A stretch of 64,000 bases of DNA. Source: Paenibacillus xylanilyticus (GTDB taxonomy: Bacteria > Bacillota > Bacilli > Paenibacillales > Paenibacillaceae). The notes beneath the pieces are model-generated. The model was not told the DNA's origin. It ran no database searches and was given only the letters and a program-made list of their open reading frames with translations. Location of the stretch: contig NZ_JABMCB010000169.1 in the NCBI RefSeq assembly GCF_013359935.1, positions 62,001-126,000 on the forward strand, read 5' to 3'. Every line of letters begins with the position of its first letter. The first letter of the stretch is position 1. The translations under genes were made by a program, and so were the position numbers. This document shows positions 10,492 through 20,364 of the stretch, in pieces.

Positions 10492-11523
10492 TTACTTCAC
10501 ATTATAAAATTCAACATACCAGTCCACGAATTTTTGCAATCCTTCTTTAATTGGAGTCTCTGGCTTGAACCCTACTACTTGTTGTAATAAGTCAGTCGAT
10601 GCATATGTAGCAGGCACATCACCTGGCTTTATGGGCTCATACACCTTCTCGAATACAACTTCTCTACCAAGAGCATTACTCAAGCACTTCTCGAGTGATT
10701 CAATAAAGTTCATTAACTTTTCAGGATTATTATTACCGATATTAAATACTTTGTGGGGAACACCATCTTCCCCAATAGAGGGATTGCTCAATAGGCGCAC
10801 AATGCCGGTCACTATATCATCGACGAACGTAAAATCACGATAAAGATCATGTTCAAAATCACCATTATTGAAGATCTTGATCGGATCGCCCGCTACATAT
10901 TTATCAACGAAGCTGAAATAGGCCATATCCGGCCGTCCCAGTGGGCCGTAAACCGTAAAGAAGCGAAGTCCTGTAGCAGGGATGTCGTATAAATGGCTAT
11001 AAGTATAGGCCATTAATTCATTGGATTTCTTTGTAGCCGCATACAACGATACCGGGCTATCTACGAAGTCAGTCTCTCTGAAAGGTACCTCCTTATTGGA
11101 GCCATAAACCGAACTCGATGATGCGTATACGAGATGCTCTACTGGATAGTGCCTGCATGCTTCAAGTATATTATAAAACCCGATGATATTGCTTTGGATG
11201 TAGACGTCCGGATTCTCGATTGAATACCGCACTCCAGCTTGTGCAGCCAAATTCACGACTATATTCGGCTTATAGTTTTCGAAGATCGACTTGATCATCA
11301 CCTTGTCAGCAATATCATCTTCAATGAACGTAAATCTCTCAAAAGACTTAAGCTGATTCAAGCGGGCATACTTAAGATTAACATCATAGTAATCATTTAA
11401 ATTGTCGATGCCAATCACGACACAGCCTTGTTCCAAAAGTCTCCTGGACAGGTAATAGCCAATGAATCCCGCCGCCCCGGTGACAAGGTAGTTTTTACTA
11501 GAATTTAGCGGCCTGTAATTCAA
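10492..11523 (-). CDS. UDP-glucuronate 4-epimerase
   Basis: Extended SDR epimerase of 343 residues. The N-terminus has YLVTGAAGFIGYYLSRRLLE, and the marker IDNLNDYYDVNLKYARL is typical of UDP-glucuronate epimerases (Cap1J/LspL type) that make UDP-galacturonate. Catalytic YAATKKSNE holds the YxxxK pair. Start is TTG 11523 with AAGGAG about 11 nt upstream, overlapping the end of ugd by 26 bp, so translation is coupled. It follows UDP-glucose dehydrogenase directly, so the pair gives UDP-GlcA and then UDP-GalA from UDP-glucose. Another 4-epimerase specificity is possible but less likely. Confidence 0.88.
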   Translation of the reverse strand: MNYRPLNSSKNYLVTGAAGFIGYYLSRRLLEQGCVVIGIDNLNDYYDVNLKYARLNQLKSFERFTFIEDDIADKVMIKSIFENYKPNIVVNLAAQAGVRYSIENPDVYIQSNIIGFYNILEACRHYPVEHLVYASSSSVYGSNKEVPFRETDFVDSPVSLYAATKKSNELMAYTYSHLYDIPATGLRFFTVYGPLGRPDMAYFSFVDKYVAGDPIKIFNNGDFEHDLYRDFTFVDDIVTGIVRLLSNPSIGEDGVPHKVFNIGNNNPEKLMNFIESLEKCLSNALGREVVFEKVYEPIKPGDVPATYASTDLLQQVVGFKPETPIKEGLQKFVDWYVEFYNVK

Positions 11524-12880
11524 GGCTATTCAACTCCTTCAATTCACTTCTAGTTGGAACAACAGGTCTTCTTCCAACCGAATGATACTCAACTCCCGCG
11601 ACTTGCATATCTTCCACACCGTAAATATTCCGTCCGTCATAGACAAGAGGAGTACGCATCAGTCTCTTATACAATTCAGGTGTGACAGCTTTCACTTCAC
11701 CCCACTCCGTAAAAATGAAGCAGACATTCGCCCCAGCTAACGCTTGCTCAATGTCTGATACATATGTAATTGTGCCATTTCCATTTTCCCCTTCAGGATG
11801 AATCTTAGCAAAGTTCTTGGCGCCTACTGGGTCATAAGCATAAATATTCGCTCCTTGCTCTATAAGAAGAGGTACATTCTCAAGAGAGGCAGCTTCCCGT
11901 AAATCATCGGTTCCAGGCTTGAAGGTCAAACCTAACACCGCAACCTTAAGGCCATTAAAGGTAATTAGCCTTCTACACGCTTTCTTATAAAGCAAGGTCT
12001 TCTGCTCTTTATTTACGTCGATTGCAGCCTTGACGGTTTTCAATTCATAATGGTTCTGCTTGGCAATATACTCTAATGCTTTCGTGTCCTTAGGGAAACA
12101 CGATCCTCCATAACCAATGCCAGCGTTTAGGAACTTACTGCCGATCCGTTGGTCAAAACTCATTCCTCTTGCGACGTCTTGAATGTCCGCACCGACCAGC
12201 TCACACAGATTGGCAATATCATTCATATACGAAATTTTCAAAGCGAGGAAATCGTTAGAAGCATACTTGATCATCTCAGCAGATCTTCGATTTACCGAAA
12301 CAATCGGAATATGGAATGGTTCATAGATTTTCGTGAGTTGCTCTTCAGCCCACTCACTTTCTGTTCCGATCACAACTCTTTCAGCATGCAATGTATCATG
12401 CACGGCAGAGCCTTGAGCCAGGAATTCCGGATTTGAGGCCACTTCTATTTTGACATCGTGAAGTAGGAAGTCCTGTATAAACTGTTCCACTTTATCATTG
12501 GTTCCAACGGGAACGGTTGATTTTACAACGACAAGGCAGTCCTTTTCGACTGTTTCGGCGATCTGCCTAGCGACTGTGGCTATGTAAGAAAGGTTTGCAG
12601 AACCGTCATGCTGTTCAGGTGTACCGACACCTATAAAGATAGCATCCGCATTCTTGTAAGCCGATTTATAATCGGTGGTATAATCAATTCTTCCAGCAGA
12701 ATAATTCTTCTGCATCAATTCTTCTAAATCTGCTTCATAGATTGGAGAGACTCCGGATTTCATAAGCTCCAATTTTCTTTCATCAAGATCGACACACGTA
12801 ACTTGATGGCCTATTTCGGCAAAACAAACGCCGGCAACGAGCCCTACGTAACCCGTGCCCGCCACTGCTATTTTATACAT
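11498..12880 (-). CDS. ugd: UDP-glucose 6-dehydrogenase
   Basis: Oxidises UDP-glucose twice to UDP-glucuronate. The 460 residues show the NAD loop VAGTGYVGLVAGVCFAEIGH, the catalytic cysteine in GYGGSCFPKDTKAL, and the C-terminal UDP-binding half beginning GLTFKPGTDDLREA. Length and motif order match Ugd/TuaD. Start ATG 12880 has AAGGAAG upstream. It uses the product of the GalU enzymes and supplies the epimerase that overlaps its 3' end. It implies an acidic polysaccharide. Confidence 0.95.
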   Translation of the reverse strand: MYKIAVAGTGYVGLVAGVCFAEIGHQVTCVDLDERKLELMKSGVSPIYEADLEELMQKNYSAGRIDYTTDYKSAYKNADAIFIGVGTPEQHDGSANLSYIATVARQIAETVEKDCLVVVKSTVPVGTNDKVEQFIQDFLLHDVKIEVASNPEFLAQGSAVHDTLHAERVVIGTESEWAEEQLTKIYEPFHIPIVSVNRRSAEMIKYASNDFLALKISYMNDIANLCELVGADIQDVARGMSFDQRIGSKFLNAGIGYGGSCFPKDTKALEYIAKQNHYELKTVKAAIDVNKEQKTLLYKKACRRLITFNGLKVAVLGLTFKPGTDDLREAASLENVPLLIEQGANIYAYDPVGAKNFAKIHPEGENGNGTITYVSDIEQALAGANVCFIFTEWGEVKAVTPELYKRLMRTPLVYDGRNIYGVEDMQVAGVEYHSVGRRPVVPTRSELKELNSLELQAAKF

Positions 12881-12968
12881 TACAATCTTCCTTTGCTTAT
12901 TATTTAAATAATGGTTCGAGAAGAAGACTTTATTCTCTTTTTATTTTCTATGGAACTGATTTAATTGA

Positions 12969-14498
12969 TTACTTTTTTTGCATTCTTTTTTTAAAAACAG
13001 ATTTGAATAGATTAAACCAATATTGAAACTCCTTTGTCCGATAAAAAAAGATAAGAAAAATGACATTAGGTAATGATAAACTTATTAATGCAATAAATAT
13101 AAAAGAAATAACCGATTCTTCAGCAATCAATGATGTAACTTCATGAGTTATAACACCTGCTACCAATAATACAATTAAATAATATATATATTTTAGGAAA
13201 TAAGGTTTTAAAGGTGAATGGAATCCATGTTTATACAACACATAAGGTTCTAGCCAGAAACATATTGTCATAGTACTTACTATTGTACCAATAAATATCC
13301 CTGGTAAACCATAATGAGGAACTAGAATAATAGATACTATTAGGTTAACTGTTACTTCAAAAAGGGGTTTATATCGGTCATTCCAATAAAGACCCGAAGC
13401 TTCACGAAAAGTAAGTACTGTTTTTCTCATACCTTGTATATAGAAATTGATCAGAATAAAAGACACCACATCCATTGATATCAACATTTGTTTTCCCAAC
13501 CAAAAATTCATAAAGGGATTGATTAATAGAAAGAGACCTATCAAACACAAACCATATATCCAAAAATTGGCGAGATATATCACCTGGAACATAAAGAGGG
13601 ATTTCTTCTTACTTTCCACAGCTACTAAATTTCCAACAGTAGCAGTAACTGCCGTGAAAATTTGACCAATCATTGTATGTAGTGCTGTTATTATTAGTAG
13701 ATAGTTGGAGTATAATCCAACCCATATTACACCAAGATTTATTGAGATTAGAATATTGTCAGTGGAATTAATTACCACACCACCAATTTTATGAAATATC
13801 AAAGCGCTTGTGTTTCTTTTGATTTCTAGTATGGTACCTTTGTCAAGTTTTAAAGCGTTTTTTTTCTTTAAGAAGGGATACATTCGATCAGCTCTTCTTG
13901 CAACAAAAATATTTTCCAGTAAAGTACATAAAATCATCATTATTAAGAAAATCAAATAATTTTTAGTCAAGAAGAGGATGAAAATTTGAAGTACATTCAA
14001 AAAAATAAAAAAGGAATATCGATAAATCGTTGCAACATAACGATATTGATCAGCTATTATTAAATTTCGTTTATATGAGAAAAAATATGAAATAGAAGCA
14101 TTTATTACAAACAACACAAAGATAGGTTCTAAACCAATTATATTTGCTTTGTTTGTAACAAAAAGAGGTAATATAGGAATAACAAGCAATCCAACGATGA
14201 ATATAATTATGCCAATCAGTGTATATGCTTTTTTATACAATTTCATTAGTGATTTCACTTTTTGTATGTCATTTTCAGCCAGTGGTCTGTATAAACTATA
14301 AACAATAGCAGGTCCTATTCCCAATTCAACAAGTGATAATATGCTTATAATATTTGTAAACAAACCGTTAAGTCCAAGATATTCCGCTCCGAGATACTTA
14401 ACGAAGTATATTCGGGCAATGAAACTAACAAACAATCCCAGTATTTGGCCAAATAATGCCACAACAATATTGACCAGTGCTTTTTTTGTTCTTAACAT
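12969..14498 (-). CDS. wzx: Wzx-type polysaccharide flippase, copy 2
   Basis: Membrane protein of 509 residues with about 14 helices. The N-terminus (ALFGQILGLFVSFIARIYFV, then KYLGAEYLGLNGLF) and the segment LSLVELGIGPAIVYSLYRPL are hallmarks of Gram-positive Wzx/RfbX transporters, which flip lipid-linked repeat units. It lies next to Wzy, as expected for a Wzx/Wzy-dependent pathway. Base composition is more AT-rich than the flanking ugd gene, usual for variable polymer-specific genes. The ribosome site is weak (AAGGGG about 16 nt away), so coupling or a different start is possible. Confidence 0.9.
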   Translation of the reverse strand: MLRTKKALVNIVVALFGQILGLFVSFIARIYFVKYLGAEYLGLNGLFTNIISILSLVELGIGPAIVYSLYRPLAENDIQKVKSLMKLYKKAYTLIGIIIFIVGLLVIPILPLFVTNKANIIGLEPIFVLFVINASISYFFSYKRNLIIADQYRYVATIYRYSFFIFLNVLQIFILFLTKNYLIFLIMMILCTLLENIFVARRADRMYPFLKKKNALKLDKGTILEIKRNTSALIFHKIGGVVINSTDNILISINLGVIWVGLYSNYLLIITALHTMIGQIFTAVTATVGNLVAVESKKKSLFMFQVIYLANFWIYGLCLIGLFLLINPFMNFWLGKQMLISMDVVSFILINFYIQGMRKTVLTFREASGLYWNDRYKPLFEVTVNLIVSIILVPHYGLPGIFIGTIVSTMTICFWLEPYVLYKHGFHSPLKPYFLKYIYYLIVLLVAGVITHEVTSLIAEESVISFIFIALISLSLPNVIFLIFFYRTKEFQYWFNLFKSVFKKRMQKK

Positions 14499-15077
14499 TT
14501 AAACTCAGATAAGCCCCTTGTAGTATATTTTTTTGTTTCGGACGGAATTACAAGCCAGTGCGAGAGTTATTCTAACAACTTAGGATTTAAAGTAGTACGC
14601 TATCAGAGTTGTCCTGTTACTGAGAATGGGCAGCATGAGTCTGATTAAATCTCTATAATGCCCAAAACACTTCCCCCTATTAGTGCTGTATATAAATCAT
14701 CGGATCCTCGGTTTTTTTGGTCATTCTACATGATTCAGGCCTTTGTTGAGAAGTCTTATTTTTCTGACAACCCCCACAGACTTAAGTTTTTAATTGAAAT
14801 TGAAATAACAATGTCCCTCAGTAAAGAGCACCCTCGTCAATTATCCGAGCAGCTTTGACACGAAAATGTTGATCTTATAACTCGGTACACCCGGATACTC
14901 TCGCAATGGCGGAGTGGATCAAGCGGGAGTTTGGCCTCATCACATCACGAGCGTAAGTGGAAAAGGGTGCAACACTTAAGCAGATAAAATCACACCGAAG
15001 TAATCCACATTTACAAGAATAAGATAATATCCTTCTAAGCAATAACTTAAATTGTACAAACATTTTCTTGATATAAG
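14499..15077. other. Gene-free gap with a possible transposase relic
   Basis: No intact gene. On the plus strand near 14885-14950 one frame reads DTLAMAEWIKREFGLITSRA, like the winged-helix start of IS630-type transposases, but it is short and frames shift around it. Nothing else is recognisable. A weak reading. Confidence 0.25.
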
Positions 15078-16532
15078 TTAAATTAATTTATTTTTTGAAC
15101 TCTTTGCTATAAACAAAGTTATTGCAAGAAGTAAAAGTGAATTTATCATTATGTTTAAATTGTATAATACAGGTACTAACGAAAGAATCACTACCGCATG
15201 TATATAAATATATTTAGTAAACAGATTTTTTTCTAAATGGACTAGTCTTTCTAGAATTAATGCGATCTTAACAACAATTACCGTTAAAATTGGTGCTATC
15301 AAGAATCCAAAATAAAAATACCCTTGTCCTAGTAAGGGAATTATTTGATCACTGTTATCTTTGTTACCATATAAAGCTAGGTTAAAAAGTTTGGGACTCG
15401 TATTTAGATCTTGAAAAAAGTATTTAACTAGCGGTATAGAATTCCCCAAATCTGAAAAAATGATATTCAATGTTATATCATTTTTTAGCATAAATGATAC
15501 TGCTATATTGATCGGCCCACTAAAATAGGCATTTAATATAGTAGAGACTTCTGCTAAAAAGTCATCACTCTGATTAGCGCCTGATTTGAAAATTAAACCT
15601 CCGAATACGAATACAATCATAATCATAATCAAATACGGTGCTCTTTTCTTCATTAGAGAAGGGTATAAGTTAAAAATAATTAAAAATAGAGAAATTGCAA
15701 TTGTTACAGAATAAGCCTTTTCTGATGTCATAATTATTGCGGTACATAAGACCACAAGGATTGACAAATTTGCGGCTCTTTTCTTATTTTTCATACCATA
15801 TTTCTTTTTGATAGTTTGAATACATAAAATAGGAATAAAAACTTGCAAAATAGAAATAAACAATGTATAAAATGTATCGATTATACCTGGTACTATTTGC
15901 ACTGCATATAATCGATTTTTAGCACTTAGAATCCTATCGGACTCAGAGAATTGAGTAAACAAACCTAAATATGAAAACTCTTCAGGATATCTGATCAATA
16001 CAAATACTACATATAAAAACAGCGAAATTATAATAAACCGAAAAAGTAATGATGATTTTGTATTATTTTCTTTTATTGTAATTTCTATTTGGTTATTTTT
16101 TCTGTAATTAAGATATCTTCCAGTATTAAGTGATAAATAACAATACACAACGAAAAGTTCAAAAACCATCAATAAAATTGCATACTCTATATAGCTATAA
16201 GCATCAATGTTTACAACTTTTGTTGAAAACCCCCCAACACTCAAACAAATTGGAATGATTACAAATCTTATAAAATATGTACTAGTTATTATTGTTATAC
16301 TAATACTTTTTAAAAAAAAGCTGTATATATTTGCAAAGATACAAGAGATTAAACCAAAGGAGCAAGGTAAAATAGGCAATAGACTATAATACCTTGGCAC
16401 ATCTTTGTCAAAAACCAAAAAAAACGTAGAAATACTACTTGTAATAATAATTATAAAAATTAATCCTGCCAAATTTTTATTCATATCATTTGGTATTTTA
16501 TTAAGATTGTTTTTTACCAAATTCACATTCAT
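15078..16532 (-). CDS. wzy: O-antigen/EPS repeat-unit polymerase (Wzy-like)
   Basis: A 484-residue integral membrane protein with about 11-12 hydrophobic segments and a larger external loop late in the protein (about residues 330-400). It has no close sequence signature, as is normal for Wzy. The call rests on topology, length and position: between Wzx and three glycosyltransferases. It would polymerise lipid-linked repeats on the outer face of the membrane. Start ATG 16532 (an in-frame TTG precedes it) follows a GGGGA site. AT-rich composition fits a polymer-specific gene. No other polymerase candidate is seen in the distal operon. Confidence 0.75.
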   Translation of the reverse strand: MNVNLVKNNLNKIPNDMNKNLAGLIFIIIITSSISTFFLVFDKDVPRYYSLLPILPCSFGLISCIFANIYSFFLKSISITIITSTYFIRFVIIPICLSVGGFSTKVVNIDAYSYIEYAILLMVFELFVVYCYLSLNTGRYLNYRKNNQIEITIKENNTKSSLLFRFIIISLFLYVVFVLIRYPEEFSYLGLFTQFSESDRILSAKNRLYAVQIVPGIIDTFYTLFISILQVFIPILCIQTIKKKYGMKNKKRAANLSILVVLCTAIIMTSEKAYSVTIAISLFLIIFNLYPSLMKKRAPYLIMIMIVFVFGGLIFKSGANQSDDFLAEVSTILNAYFSGPINIAVSFMLKNDITLNIIFSDLGNSIPLVKYFFQDLNTSPKLFNLALYGNKDNSDQIIPLLGQGYFYFGFLIAPILTVIVVKIALILERLVHLEKNLFTKYIYIHAVVILSLVPVLYNLNIMINSLLLLAITLFIAKSSKNKLI

Positions 16533-16535
16533 CAA

Positions 16536-16977
16536 TCCCCAATTATATCGTATAGAAAAACATTATTTTATTTAATATACATACTGCTCTTTAATGTACT
16601 GACAAAAATCAAAATTTCATGAATTGTAATAACAGTTGCTTATGTCACTTTCAAGCTAGTTTGGGTACTCTATGGAAAGGCATAGAGCTCCTTGATCAGA
16701 GTTGCGATGTGACTTTTACGCAGCATTAGCTTAGTTAACGCATATATCACCAGATTGACAACTATGCGATCAGTCAGTTCCAATTTGTATGGAGCAAGTC
16801 TTCTTTGGAATCCTCAGTTTCATGATCTTTCCGGCTTGTTCTATTCCATTAGCTATGAAAGTTTGCACGCCATGCACACCTCTTCTTTCGTCAGGTCTAA
16901 TATTCAGATCCTTAAAATTGTGTCAGTTTGTATTTCAGCTACGTACAGTTAAAATTAAAAATCAAAGCAATATCACA
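16536..16977. other. Gene-free gap with a decayed coding relic
   Basis: No intact gene. On the minus strand about 16800-16670 a 40-codon open stretch (PYKLELTDRIVVNLVIYALT, then KLMLRKSHIATLIKELYAFP) is protein-like and ends in a stop. I suspect a transposase fragment but cannot name it. Confidence 0.25.
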
Positions 16978-18072
16978 CTATTTTTCGTCATAATCATTTA
17001 AATATAACCTTTCTAATACTAATGCAGCATCGGAAATGTCATATCCAGCTGTCTTAATTTCTTTATATGTGCTTCTTCTTTTAAAACTCTTGCTATATTT
17101 CAATATTATTTCTGACCATTTGCTGGAACTTTCAAATAGAGAAACACTTTTTATTAATTTCGTAACAAAGGCTTCAACTGGAATAGATTCAGACACTATA
17201 CAAGGTAACCCCGCTGCCTGTGCCTCAATAGCAACGATTCCTAGTCCTTCGAAAAAAGACGGAAATACAAATACATCCATTGCTTGTAACAAGTTTGAAA
17301 CATCCGTGCGTGCTCCGGTCATTATGACGTGGTCTTTCAAACCTAACTCTATTACTTTACTTTCAATCTTAGATCTTAGTTCACCATCTCCAACCAATAG
17401 AAGAACAGCATCTTTATTTTTTTCTCGGATACTCTTAAAAATGTCAATTAGAAATTCGTGGTTTTTTATACTTGTAAAGCGACCTACATGCCCTACTACA
17501 AACTTATTCTCTATTCCGAGCTGTTTTCTAACTTCTTGACGGTTATTTTTATTATATAAATAGTTTCTTAAGGGGATCGCATTATTTATTACAATAAAAT
17601 CGTGTTTACCGAACATCCATTGACCAGCTTTATTAGAGCATGCGAGCCTTTCATCAACCATATGATTCATAATTCTTTTGTTTACATTATGAAGAATTCT
17701 TGTAATTAATCTATTTCTATTCATTGCACTGTGACTGTGAACAAAAACCTTTTTACCACACAACTTTGCAGCTATTATTGGCTCTATGCTACTACATGAA
17801 TTTAAATGAACATGGATAATTTCGTATTCAGATTGACCTTTTAATAGCTTATAAATTGAAAAAAAATATTTAATAGGATTCCTTCTTCTTGCCGGTAAAG
17901 TGATGATTCTACTATCCCCATCTAAAATCTCTTCTTCAAAATATAGTGATTCCCCTGCTTTAATAAAGTCAACAGAAATTTTATCTTTATTAAACGTTTT
18001 CCAAAAATTTATAACGAAACTTTCTGTCCCTCCTAACGTTCCACTCATTCCAAAGTAAAGTATCTTTTTCAT
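16978..18072 (-). CDS. GT4 glycosyltransferase (EpsF-like), copy A
   Basis: GT-B fold glycosyltransferase of 364 residues. The N-terminal half begins KKILYFGMSGTLGGTESFVI, with the GG acceptor-side loop. The C-terminal half has VGHVGRFTSIKNHEFLIDIF, LLLVGDGELR and the donor-binding SFFEGLGIVAIEAQAAGLPC, which contains the EGLxxxxxEAQ pattern of GT4. It is cytosolic or membrane-associated and adds a sugar to the lipid-linked repeat. It is a clear paralogue of the next gene at 18132; they share the whole layout and many blocks. Acceptor and donor are not readable from sequence. Confidence 0.9.
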   Translation of the reverse strand: MKKILYFGMSGTLGGTESFVINFWKTFNKDKISVDFIKAGESLYFEEEILDGDSRIITLPARRRNPIKYFFSIYKLLKGQSEYEIIHVHLNSCSSIEPIIAAKLCGKKVFVHSHSAMNRNRLITRILHNVNKRIMNHMVDERLACSNKAGQWMFGKHDFIVINNAIPLRNYLYNKNNRQEVRKQLGIENKFVVGHVGRFTSIKNHEFLIDIFKSIREKNKDAVLLLVGDGELRSKIESKVIELGLKDHVIMTGARTDVSNLLQAMDVFVFPSFFEGLGIVAIEAQAAGLPCIVSESIPVEAFVTKLIKSVSLFESSSKWSEIILKYSKSFKRRSTYKEIKTAGYDISDAALVLERLYLNDYDEK

Positions 18073-18131
18073 CTCAGCTACACTTCCTTACAAACTATTG
18101 TTAATGGATATAATAACCTACACTATCAAAT

Positions 18132-19250
18132 TTATAATTCACTACATTTTTCTAGATAAAAATTCTGAACTGATTGTACAGTATGGTGTATATCGTACCC
18201 AGAGCGTTTAACTTCTTCCGTCATGTTTTCCCTTTTACTGTTATTTGAATGCAATATGATCCATTCTGCCCATTGATCTAGTGAACAATTTAGAGGAAGC
18301 GATTCAATTAGATCTGTAATGTATGTTTCCTCAGGAATTGAGTTTGATACTAAACAAGGCAGTCCAGCAGCCTGTGCTTCTATTGCGACAATACCTAATC
18401 CCTCAAATATTGAAGGGAACAGGAAACAGTCCATAGATTGTAATAATTCAGGAATATCTGGTCGAACTCCTAAAAATATCACAGAATTCATTAATCCTAA
18501 ATCACTAATCTTTTTTTCAATATTCGGACGTAACTCTCCATCACCGACCATCATTAAAATTGATTTTTTTTCTCTATTGTGTACAACGTTAAATATATCA
18601 ATGAGTAAATCGTGGTTTTTAGAATTATTAAATCTTCCAACGTGACCTATTACAAACTTATCTTCAATATGAAGTTCCTTTCTTATTTTTAATCTTTTAT
18701 CCTGATCATACGTATATTGTTGTGAATCTATTGCATTTTTTAGTATGATAAAATTATTCCTTTTCAATACTTTTTCGCCAAATAACCACTGTCCTGCAGA
18801 TTTTGAACACGCAATTAGATAATCAGCAATATATCTAATCGGATATTGAAGAATGTTTTTGACAAACGCTGAGATACCAACACCTGATGATGTACTGTGA
18901 CTATGGGCTATTGTAATTAACCCATATCTTTTTGCAATCCAGAGGTAAATTGACGCAGTACTTCTGACATGCCCGTGTATTATTTTATATTCTGAATGTG
19001 ATTTAAAGAAACGATGCCACGCCATCTTATATTGCAAAAAATTTTTCCCATTAAATTGAGGAATATTATGTATGACCCCTCCCAAAGACAATATTTCATC
19101 ATCGTAATCACACTTATCATTAGTATGAATAATGAAATCGAATTGCACCTTTGACCGATCAATGTTTCGATATAAATTCATAACCATTGTTTCAGCACCA
19201 CCTCTATTGAGGCGACCTAACACATGCAGTACACGAATGGGCTTTTTCAT
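18132..19250 (-). CDS. GT4 glycosyltransferase (EpsF-like), copy B
   Basis: A 372-residue GT-B enzyme. Marks are IRVLHVLGRLNRGGAETMVM at the start, VIGHVGRFNNSKNHDLLIDI, LMMVGDGELR and SIFEGLGIVAIEAQAAGLPC. The RGGAE start is typical of EpsF/CapM-type transferases. It sits 59 bp upstream of copy A in the same operon and appears to be a tandem duplicate that has diverged. The two likely add different residues or linkages of the repeat unit; this is inference. Confidence 0.9.
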   Translation of the reverse strand: MKKPIRVLHVLGRLNRGGAETMVMNLYRNIDRSKVQFDFIIHTNDKCDYDDEILSLGGVIHNIPQFNGKNFLQYKMAWHRFFKSHSEYKIIHGHVRSTASIYLWIAKRYGLITIAHSHSTSSGVGISAFVKNILQYPIRYIADYLIACSKSAGQWLFGEKVLKRNNFIILKNAIDSQQYTYDQDKRLKIRKELHIEDKFVIGHVGRFNNSKNHDLLIDIFNVVHNREKKSILMMVGDGELRPNIEKKISDLGLMNSVIFLGVRPDIPELLQSMDCFLFPSIFEGLGIVAIEAQAAGLPCLVSNSIPEETYITDLIESLPLNCSLDQWAEWIILHSNNSKRENMTEEVKRSGYDIHHTVQSVQNFYLEKCSEL

Positions 19251-19271
19251 AGTAAAGATTCCTATCTTATC

Positions 19272-20363
19272 TTATTTATTTGTTATTTTTTCTATTGTTT
19301 TTGAATATGCATCTACAACAATTTGTCTATTAAACTCTCTCTCTATCTTTTCTCTACCCTTTAGACCCATCTTCCTTTTAGAGTCATAGTCTAAATTTAA
19401 AAATCTTTCAATCTTTTCAATAAGATCCTTACTGTTTTTTTGCTCTACAATGTAACCATTTACTCCATCATCAACGATCTCCCGGCAACCACTTCTATTA
19501 GTTGTAATGATGGGTCTTCCACATGCGGCACTTTCTAGCAATACATTAGACATGCCTTCTGGATAATAGGTAGGATGAATTGTACAGTGAGAAAACCTTA
19601 GGAACTTTTTAACATCGCTTTGCATTCCGTGATAATGAATCATTTCTTTTTCCTGCATCATCCTCAATTTACTTTCATACGCTTCTTCACAGGGTCCTAA
19701 AACATGAAATGTAGTATTTGGGTACTTCTCTTTTATATATTCAGCTGCTTCTAAATACTGGTCGATACCTTTCTCTTTCATTATCCGAGCAATAAACAGA
19801 AAATTTATTTTATCTTGGGGAGGATATTCTAATAATAAGTAGTCCTCAATGTTCACTCCAGATCCGGGTAACAATTGATAATTACTAACAGTAATTTTCT
19901 TAAGTAAGAACTCCTTATTTTCTTTATTCTGAAAAAAAACACATGATGCTCTTTTCAATGATACTCTATACAATAACAAAGTAACCTTTTGCAGTAGTCC
20001 CCCATTTTCCAATGCAGAACCTAGTCCAGTAATATTGGCTAAGAGAGGGATTCCCTTTATTCTACAAGCCAAACCACCGTAAACATTGGGTTTAATAGTA
20101 TAAGTTAAAACCGCATTAGGTTTAATATTCTTAATAATTTTTATATAGTCCATTAACAACTTTAAATCTGTTATAGGATTGGTCCCTCTTCTACTAATAG
20201 GTGTATTAATAAATTTGCAGCCCATTTCTTTCAGTTTACTCGTAAATTCGCCGTAAGGTAATGATACATACAGTTCATTTTCCATTACAAGTTTTTCTAT
20301 TAACTCTTTTCTAAATTTATATAAACCCACATCGCTATTAGCCAATATTAGAATACGTGCCAT
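19272..20363 (-). CDS. GT4 glycosyltransferase (PglA/EpsD-like)
   Basis: A 363-residue GT-B enzyme. It begins ARILILANSDVGLYKFRKEL and has TYTIKPNVYGGLACRIKGIP, a block typical of PglA-type N-acetylgalactosaminyltransferases. Donor-side motifs are FLFIARIMKEKGIDQYLEAA and PTYYPEGMSNVLLESAACGR. The start is ATG 20363 with GAGGAG 6 nt upstream; the longer reading overlaps the previous gene. It follows the PglD-like acetyltransferase by 1 bp and is grouped with PglC- and PglE-like genes. It may therefore add the second sugar, after the initiating diacetylbacillosamine. Confidence 0.88.
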   Translation of the reverse strand: MARILILANSDVGLYKFRKELIEKLVMENELYVSLPYGEFTSKLKEMGCKFINTPISRRGTNPITDLKLLMDYIKIIKNIKPNAVLTYTIKPNVYGGLACRIKGIPLLANITGLGSALENGGLLQKVTLLLYRVSLKRASCVFFQNKENKEFLLKKITVSNYQLLPGSGVNIEDYLLLEYPPQDKINFLFIARIMKEKGIDQYLEAAEYIKEKYPNTTFHVLGPCEEAYESKLRMMQEKEMIHYHGMQSDVKKFLRFSHCTIHPTYYPEGMSNVLLESAACGRPIITTNRSGCREIVDDGVNGYIVEQKNSKDLIEKIERFLNLDYDSKRKMGLKGREKIEREFNRQIVVDAYSKTIEKITNK

Positions 20364-20364
20364 A

